Below, piece by piece: positions 7,401 to 10,797 of a stretch of 10,797 nt of DNA. The notes beneath the pieces were generated by a model, which was not told where the DNA came from, made no database searches, and was given only the letters and a program-made list of their open reading frames with translations. The translations under genes were made by a program, and so were the position numbers. Within the stretch, counting starts at the first letter, position 1, and each line of letters begins with the position of its first letter. The DNA is from Rodentolepis nana (Eukaryota; Platyhelminthes; Cestoda; Cyclophyllidea; Hymenolepididae), in NCBI GenBank assembly GCA_900617975.1, contig UZAE01001970.1, positions 1-10,797 of the forward strand, read 5' to 3'.

Positions 7401-10086
7401 TAATCTTTTTTTTCCAATCATCATTAAGCATCAATTTTAAAGAAACAAGTTTATTTCACTTCTGGTTTTTCAACGCTAAAGCGTACTCTTCTGAGTTCAT
7501 TTGCTTAAGGTCAAGGTTCACTCACGATTACATCTACACCAACAGCTTCTCCTCATTAGAAGTCAGGTGGAATGAGTGAGGCTATTGAATGCATATAATT
7601 AGAGCGTTGCCTTAATGACAACCATTTGAATCCCATCTATGTGTTCCTCCACTTAGAGGTCTCGAAATAAATAAAAATTTTGTAATAATTTACAAAATTA
7701 AGTTGAAATTGCTTGAATATGTGAATTAATAGAAAAATGAAAAAGTGCATCCTAAATTTTCGTGAAATATTTAATTTATTATATACTAAGAGTTAAACAA
7801 TTTTAAAATTAAAAAAATTAATCTATGACAAAATGCCTAATAAAATTAACAGAGTTTATTTTTCAGTCTTTGGGGTGTGCGATAGACTTACCTCCACGTG
7901 ATGCACCATGGGCAACGTATACTCATAAGGCAAAAAAGTCTATCAACCGGTAGTTGACTTCTGACTTCAAACTACCATCACCCCACTGTAATGCACGTTC
8001 TAGTACTTCACAGTACTCACCTTACCCTTTTCTCTACCTTTGTATCTGTCTCTTTTACATCTTTAAATCACTCTTCCGTTTCCCTCCCGAAATTTTCCCA
8101 CTTTGATGCTCCTCCCTTCTGTGAAGCCTGAAGTCAGCTAACGAGCTAATGATAACTTTCAAAACGCCGGTTATTTGAAAAAAATAAATAAATATTGCAA
8201 GTTTTAATGCAATTTTACGTTACGTGGGACACTAAAAGTCACCGCTGGACAGGTAATCTCATGCGCAAACAGTCTGGCTTGGAGAAGCGGCATGCCACTT
8301 CGCGTGGGTGTGAAGAACACACAGCCAACCGCCAATCAATAGTTCTCGCTTGGTTCATCAAACCCGCCATATTAATATAGCGACAATGCTCCCTGCCCTT
8401 ACACACATCTCGAATAAACGTGTTACGTCTGTCTCCCCTATACCTTTGAGGTAGATTAGCTGGTTTTGAAAGTCTTTCCAAACATAGGAGAATAGGCCAT
8501 GTAGGATTTCTGAGTATAATCAAGGCTTTAATGGTGTAGTAAGCAGCTAGAGATGTAACTTACCGGTACATGATCTGGAAGACTTTCGGGAAGTTGGAGA
8601 CGACTGAGACGAGCTCGCAACTGTTGTCGATCTCGAGGATTTGTCACGCCGCATGCGTTTAGATCTTCCGGAGTTGCTCGACGCAGTGTATTCAAATCAT
8701 AGCCCGCGGCAACGATGCAGGGGGTGTAACTGAGGAGAAATGGTATAAAGCGATGATGTTGCCTAGCATCAACTTCTAAGTAATATGGGGTACGCGAAAG
8801 ACTTACCTCCACGTGGTTCACCCTGGGGAACGTATTCTTATACGGCAAAAGAGTCTATTAACGGATAGTTGACTTCTCACTTCAAACTACCATCACCTCA
8901 CTCTATGCCATATTCGACTATTTCCACTGTACTCACCTCACCTTTTTTCTACCTTTGTATTTGTCTCTTACATCTTTGAAACACTCTTCTGTTCCCCCCC
9001 CGTCTCGACTTTTTTTCACTCTGATATTTCCTCTCCTCTGTGAGGCCTGAAGTCACCTAAAGGGCTAATGAAACTATCAAAATGCCTGTCATTTGATATA
9101 AATAAATAAACTTCTAAGTAATATTATCCGCTTCTAACAATTCCTGTCTTTTTTTGCAGACTAATTATTGCCTGCCTGTTCCTAGGACTTTCCCGAGTTT
9201 TAGTTTGAAGAAAAACCCAGCTTTGAAGGTCACCGAGAGAAAGATTCACCAGCTTCTATTTTTTTGTGCACTTTTAGGGTAGAAGAAGCATTAGTTCGTG
9301 ACATCTCACTTCCTACTTTCTCTGCCGGTTTGAATTCGGCTATTCATCCAACAACAACGCTTATTGCTTGTAGCCTTTAGGAATTCTTTCATCAGAATAT
9401 TTTTTTATTAACATTTTTTGTTTAAAATGAGTGGTGCATATGGACTCTGTACAGCCCATGTATTTGGTAACCAAAACAAAACGACCTTTTTATTTCCTCT
9501 TAAATACAAAACATCGATATTGTCTTAGAGGTCCACCCAATGTGGTCATGAGTTGTTTGTTAAAATAATAAATAAAATGCACATCATCAAATACAGTCCC
9601 CTTGTGTACTAATCCAATAAGATACATTTTAATTTTGAGGAGCGGCAATTTAGCGACATGAGGTGTTTCAGGGGTGTAACCGATTTGGGGTTTACGATTG
9701 GTAGTCTAATAGTTAGCAGGTAATGAAAACTCATATTGTGAGGTGAAAATGTGCTCTCAACGAGCACTCAGGTAAATTCCAACATCTTACTCTGAGAATC
9801 CAGCAGTTAGAAGCCAGTTCACGAGTAATTCAACTTGCGAACGTTCTCCGGAGTTTGCCGTGCATGTAGAACTACACGAGGATATTCCAGACGAGGAAGC
9901 GGAGGAAGGAGCGGAAGAGATGGAAGAGGAGGGCAGATGGGGTCCTGCTCGAATTGAACCTATGCGACTGTGTGCTGGGGTAGCAGGCGGGGGAGGGGGA
10001 GGCATTCGTAGGGGAGGGTGAATGTCAACAGGTTGAAGTGGACACTCACTGGGGTTCACGAATGTGGCGGACATGCTCGTGGCGAT
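4376..10086 (-). CDS. Caskin: Caskin homologue, 3' part (seven spliced exons, tandem SAM domains to stop)
   Basis: This is a spliced gene, read right to left: 10086-9791, 8729-8564, 5835-5697, 5621-5487, 5416-4997, 4881-4845, 4472-4376. The joined exons total 1290 bp, giving 429 residues plus TAG, with every junction in phase and every intron GT...AG. Residues about 1-84 are a Pro/Ser-rich linker, 85-150 SAM1, 155-215 SAM2, then a roughly 180-residue linker and a helical tail. The blocks ATPEDLNACGVTNP in SAM1 and TWEDFEEIGITKLG plus HQKKLLLA in SAM2 are what I recognise as Caskin. Known family members are ankyrin-SH3-SAM-SAM synaptic and axonal scaffolds whose SAM pair oligomerises; fly Caskin works with the receptor LAR. 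The N-terminal ankyrin and SH3 exons are not in the window. The region after SAM2 is much shorter than in vertebrate Caskins. ANKS1/AIDA-1 also has paired SAM domains, but its motifs fit worse and no PTB domain follows. Confidence 0.88.
4845..4881 (-). CDS. Caskin: Caskin 37-bp microexon (frame-setting)
   Basis: The exon lies between acceptor CTCCTTTTTTAG and donor CACCAG|GTTAGT. It has two leading bases, eleven codons (SVANQMIPPPT) and two trailing bases. It is predicted from splice signals and from frame: the exon before it ends in phase 1 and the exon after it needs phase 2, and only this insert connects them so that the last exon reads to its natural stop. Its IPPPT core continues the proline-rich character. 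No other evidence supports it, so confidence is below that of the long exons. Confidence 0.72.
4997..5416 (-). CDS. Caskin: Caskin exon: proline-containing and charged linker after SAM2
   Basis: This is the largest exon here, 420 bp, with acceptor TTTATAAACAG|CGC and donor CCTG|GTGAGTT. It is entered with one carried base and leaves one base (139 full codons). The product begins ALRSVSLVEDREIGRL and has a polyproline run (ITPPPPPRFQDPP) that could bind SH3 or EVH1 partners. A Ser/Asp-rich stretch, an acidic patch (PIIDDLDIGDKE), a KEREKGSR basic patch and an AAAAVVPIPG end follow. No folded domain is seen. In Caskins the segment between SAM2 and the tail is a long disordered proline-rich region; this one is much shorter. 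Reading past the donor stops after seven codons. Confidence 0.82.
5487..5621 (-). CDS. Caskin: Caskin exon: last helix of SAM domain 2 and start of linker
   Basis: The 135-bp exon has acceptor TTCTTAACAG|GACACC and donor CATCGAG|GTATTT. Its first two bases complete the Gly codon, then it encodes 44 residues and leaves one base. HQKKLLLAIERLRRVM is the C-terminal SAM helix that in this family follows the conserved ITKLG. A polar linker follows, containing SKRSEEQNHG and SLSPHR. The donor GTATTT departs from the GTAAGT or GTGAGT form of most other donors here and may be weaker. Short introns flank it (75 and 70 bp), so SAM2 through the linker is a compact block compared with the repeat-rich SAM1 region. 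Confidence 0.88.
5697..5835 (-). CDS. Caskin: Caskin exon: first part of SAM domain 2
   Basis: The acceptor is CTGAATTTTAG|TCC and the donor is TTAG|GTAAG. The exon is 139 bp, enters in phase 0 and leaves one base, G. It encodes 46 residues: the EWLSII start helix, the middle GLTSFEKI, and the block LTWEDFEEIGITKL, which runs on into the next exon as G-HQKK. This TWED..EIGITKLGHQKK signature is the strongest single pointer to the second SAM domain of Caskin. The preceding intron, 8563-5836, is 2.7 kb; the following one is only 75 bp. An alternative acceptor five bases further in (CCAG|CG) would break the frame, so TTTTAG was chosen. Confidence 0.9.
5836..7871 (-). other. Part of the 2.7-kb Caskin intron, no exon recognised
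   Basis: AT-rich sequence apart from the purine/G-rich segment near 6118-6250. I looked for exons that could extend the SAM linker; none is needed, because the flanking exons join in phase 0 and match the usual spacing between the two SAM domains. Open frames at 5973-6251 and 7394-7579 are not credible genes. Confidence 0.6.
6217..6231 (+). repeat. G15 tract in a G-rich, purine-rich stretch
   Basis: It lies in a purine-rich segment (about 6118-6250) with several GGG and GGGG runs, which could form a G-quadruplex on the plus strand. It is within the large Caskin intron; the open frames over it are low-complexity. Confidence 0.8.
7872..8193 (+). mobile_element. SINE-like retroposon copy C, in a Caskin intron
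   Basis: It runs from GGGGTGTGCGATAGACTTACC through one module 1 (GGTAGTTGACTTC) and one module 2 (CCCCACTGTAATGCACGTTC), then the body and AAAACGCCGGTTATTTG with a tail of AAAATAAATAAATA. It is antisense to the gene in the 2.7-kb intron between the SAM1 and SAM2 exons. I found no convincing target-site duplication. Confidence 0.78.
8223..8551 (+). mobile_element. Second, diverged LTR-like element
   Basis: It starts CGTGGGACAC and ends AGCAGCTAGA. It shares with 3573-3914 the motif series GCTCCCTGC, AATAAACGTGTTACGTCTGTC, TTAGCTGGTT, GAGAAT, GGATTTCTGAGT and AGGCTTTA in the same order, while the middle is poorly alignable. AATAAACG would be its polyadenylation signal on the plus strand. The terminal bases are decayed and no target duplication is evident. 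It fills the space between retroposon copy C and the donor of the Caskin SAM1 exon. Confidence 0.52.
8564..8729 (-). CDS. Caskin: Caskin exon: core of SAM domain 1
   Basis: The 166-bp exon has acceptor TTTCTCCTCAG and donor CCG|GTAAGTT. After one base that completes the split Asp codon, it encodes 55 residues and leaves in phase 0. The sequence holds GYDLNTLRRATPEDL, then ACGVTNPRDRQQLRARLSRL and the inter-SAM linker LPESLPDHVP. The spacing of GYD, TPEDL, GVT and P(x)R is that of a SAM fold ending in its long helix 5. An LTR-like repeat begins 12 bp past the donor and a retroposon lies 57 bp before the acceptor, so this exon is closely boxed in by mobile DNA. The frame stays open upstream of the acceptor, but only to a TTG. 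Confidence 0.88.
8771..8786 (+). repeat. Target-site duplication, left arm of copy D
   Basis: AACTTCTAAGTAATAT, identical to 9109-9124 just after the retroposon tail. Confidence 0.85.
8787..9108 (+). mobile_element. SINE-like retroposon copy D with 16-bp target-site duplication
   Basis: This is the best-bounded single-module copy. AACTTCTAAGTAATAT stands at 8771-8786 and again at 9109-9124. The 322 bp between hold the head (GGGGTACGCGAAAGACTTACC), one module 1 (GGATAGTTGACTTC), one module 2, the body with an oligo-T run, and the 3' end ATGCCTGTCATTTGATATAAATAAATA. A long direct repeat and an A/T-rich tail are typical of target-primed reverse transcription. It is antisense to Caskin, 57 bp before the acceptor of the SAM1 exon. 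Confidence 0.85.
9109..9124 (+). repeat. Target-site duplication, right arm of copy D
   Basis: Exact copy of the 16 bases at 8771-8786. Confidence 0.85.
9125..9790 (-). other. Caskin intron segment, nothing recognised
   Basis: AT-rich intron between the right duplication arm of copy D and the donor at 9790. No further exon is needed, since the SAM1 halves join directly through a split Asp codon. Confidence 0.6.
9791..10086 (-). CDS. Caskin: Caskin exon: Pro/Ser-rich linker and first helix of SAM1
   Basis: The acceptor is a CA-repeat tract ending CACACACAG before ATCGCC, and the donor is TCAGA|GTAAGATG. The exon is 296 bp, enters in phase 0 and leaves two bases of a split codon. It encodes a proline run (RMPPPPPPATP), a serine-rich low-complexity stretch (SSSISSAPSSASSSGISS) and then VELLVNWLLTAGFS, the first SAM helix. 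The last two bases, GA, join T of the next exon to make Asp, continuing the domain as GFSDYTP. The start is taken as a splice acceptor rather than an initiator, because Caskins carry ankyrin repeats upstream. An in-frame ATG four codons into the exon (around 10074) could start a SAM-only short form, but nothing here shows that it does. Confidence 0.85.
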
Positions 10087-10134
10087 CTGTGTGTGTGTGG
10101 AGGAAAAGAGCGAACGAAGTGTCAAGTTGGTAGT

Positions 10135-10406
10135 ACACGGCAAAAAGTCTTTAAACCGATAGTTGACTACTGACTTCAAACTACCATCACCCCTCACTGT
10201 ATGCCATATTCCACAACTTCCACAGTACTCACCTCACCTCTGTCCCTACCTTTGTGTCTGTCTGTCTCTTCTACATCTGTGAATCACTCTTTTGCCCCGC
10301 CTCTCGAATTTTTCTCACTTTGATGTTCCCCTCCCCTCTGTGGAGCCCGAAGTCAGTTAAATGTCTAATGATAACTATCCAAAACGCCTGCCATTTGAAA
10401 TAATAA

Positions 10407-10443
<37 letters not shown>
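10135..10443 (+). mobile_element. SINE-like retroposon copy E, 5'-truncated
   Basis: The head is missing; the match starts at ACGGCAAAAAGTC. One module 1 (CGATAGTTGACTAC), one module 2 (CACTGTATGCCATATTCC), the body and 3' end AACGCCTGCCATTTG follow, then a tail of AATAATAATATT grown into a TA microsatellite (about 10413-10442). 5' truncation is common when reverse transcription stops early. A weak shared TCAAGTT lies on either side but is too short to call a duplication. It begins 48 bp before the acceptor of the first Caskin exon here. Confidence 0.75.
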
Positions 10444-10447
<4 letters not shown>

Positions 10448-10797
10448 TATATTAGCCAATCAAATGTGCATCAAGTTATTTTAAAGGTTTATCAGAGAAT
10501 CGACTCATTTTAGAAGCACGGGATTAGCAGGAAAAAATGCGAAAAATAATTTCGATAAAGTTGTATCGCAGTTTATAATGGAATGACCAAAGCAGTATGA
10601 TTTTCAACGTAATAAATAAATCCTAAAACAGAAAGTAGCTATTGGGATTTAAGTTAACTAGAGGCAATCTAATTTTTAGAAAACAAACTGATTTTCAATG
10701 AGGTTTATTGAAATTCTATCGTAAAGAGACACACCGCTTATGATATTTTAAGACAACAAAACGTGGGGCAGTGATCGGTGTACATATTTGCCGGATC
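10444..10797. other. Right-edge sequence, probably upstream Caskin intron
   Basis: AT-rich, with no open frame of note and no sign of ankyrin or SH3 coding sequence. It should belong to the intron leading into the exon at 10086 if the gene continues to the right. Confidence 0.4.

Noticed and set aside
8730..8848. In-frame extension of the SAM1 exon upstream to 8848
   Set aside because: It runs through a clear acceptor into retroposon D, and its first codon is TTG, not ATG; the splice join gives a proper SAM helix instead.

Overview
The window looks like intron-rich genomic DNA from an invertebrate animal. It is AT-rich, has short simple repeats, and carries a gene split into seven exons with canonical GT/AG borders. 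A flatworm is plausible from the small introns (70-115 bp) mixed with large repeat-filled ones and from the LTR-like remnants, but the sequence does not prove it.

The one protein gene I can support runs on the minus strand from 10086 down to 4376. It is the 3' part of a Caskin homologue (a neuronal scaffold protein that interacts with CASK or LAR in other animals). Seven exons (10086-9791, 8729-8564, 5835-5697, 5621-5487, 5416-4997, 4881-4845, 4472-4376) join in phase without a single internal stop to give 429 residues and a TAG. In order they encode a Pro/Ser-rich linker, SAM domain 1, SAM domain 2, a proline-containing linker and a short helical C-terminal tail. The ankyrin-repeat and SH3 exons expected in Caskin would lie beyond the right edge. 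A 37-bp microexon near the end controls which C-terminus is made.

The rest is mostly mobile DNA. Five copies of one short retroposon family lie in the same (+) orientation: 862-1879, 2741-3060, 7872-8193, 8787-9108 and 10135-10443. Two have clear target-site duplications (13 and 16 bp) and most end in an ATAAATA-type tail, as expected of elements copied by a LINE-type reverse transcriptase. They share a head, two roughly 40-bp modules, a pyrimidine-rich body and a conserved 3' end. In the first copy the two modules are amplified to 14 and 4 tandem units, making an internal minisatellite about 740 bp long. Three copies sit in Caskin introns, antisense to the gene. Two related solo-LTR-like sequences lie at 3573-3914 (TGT...ACA ends, 4-bp duplication) and about 8223-8551; the second ends 11-12 bp from a Caskin splice donor.

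A tRNA-Ala(UGC)-like gene lies at 2612-2683. Remaining stretches (1-848, 1893-2611, 3061-3568, 5836-7871, 9125-9790, 10444-10797) show no recognisable gene.
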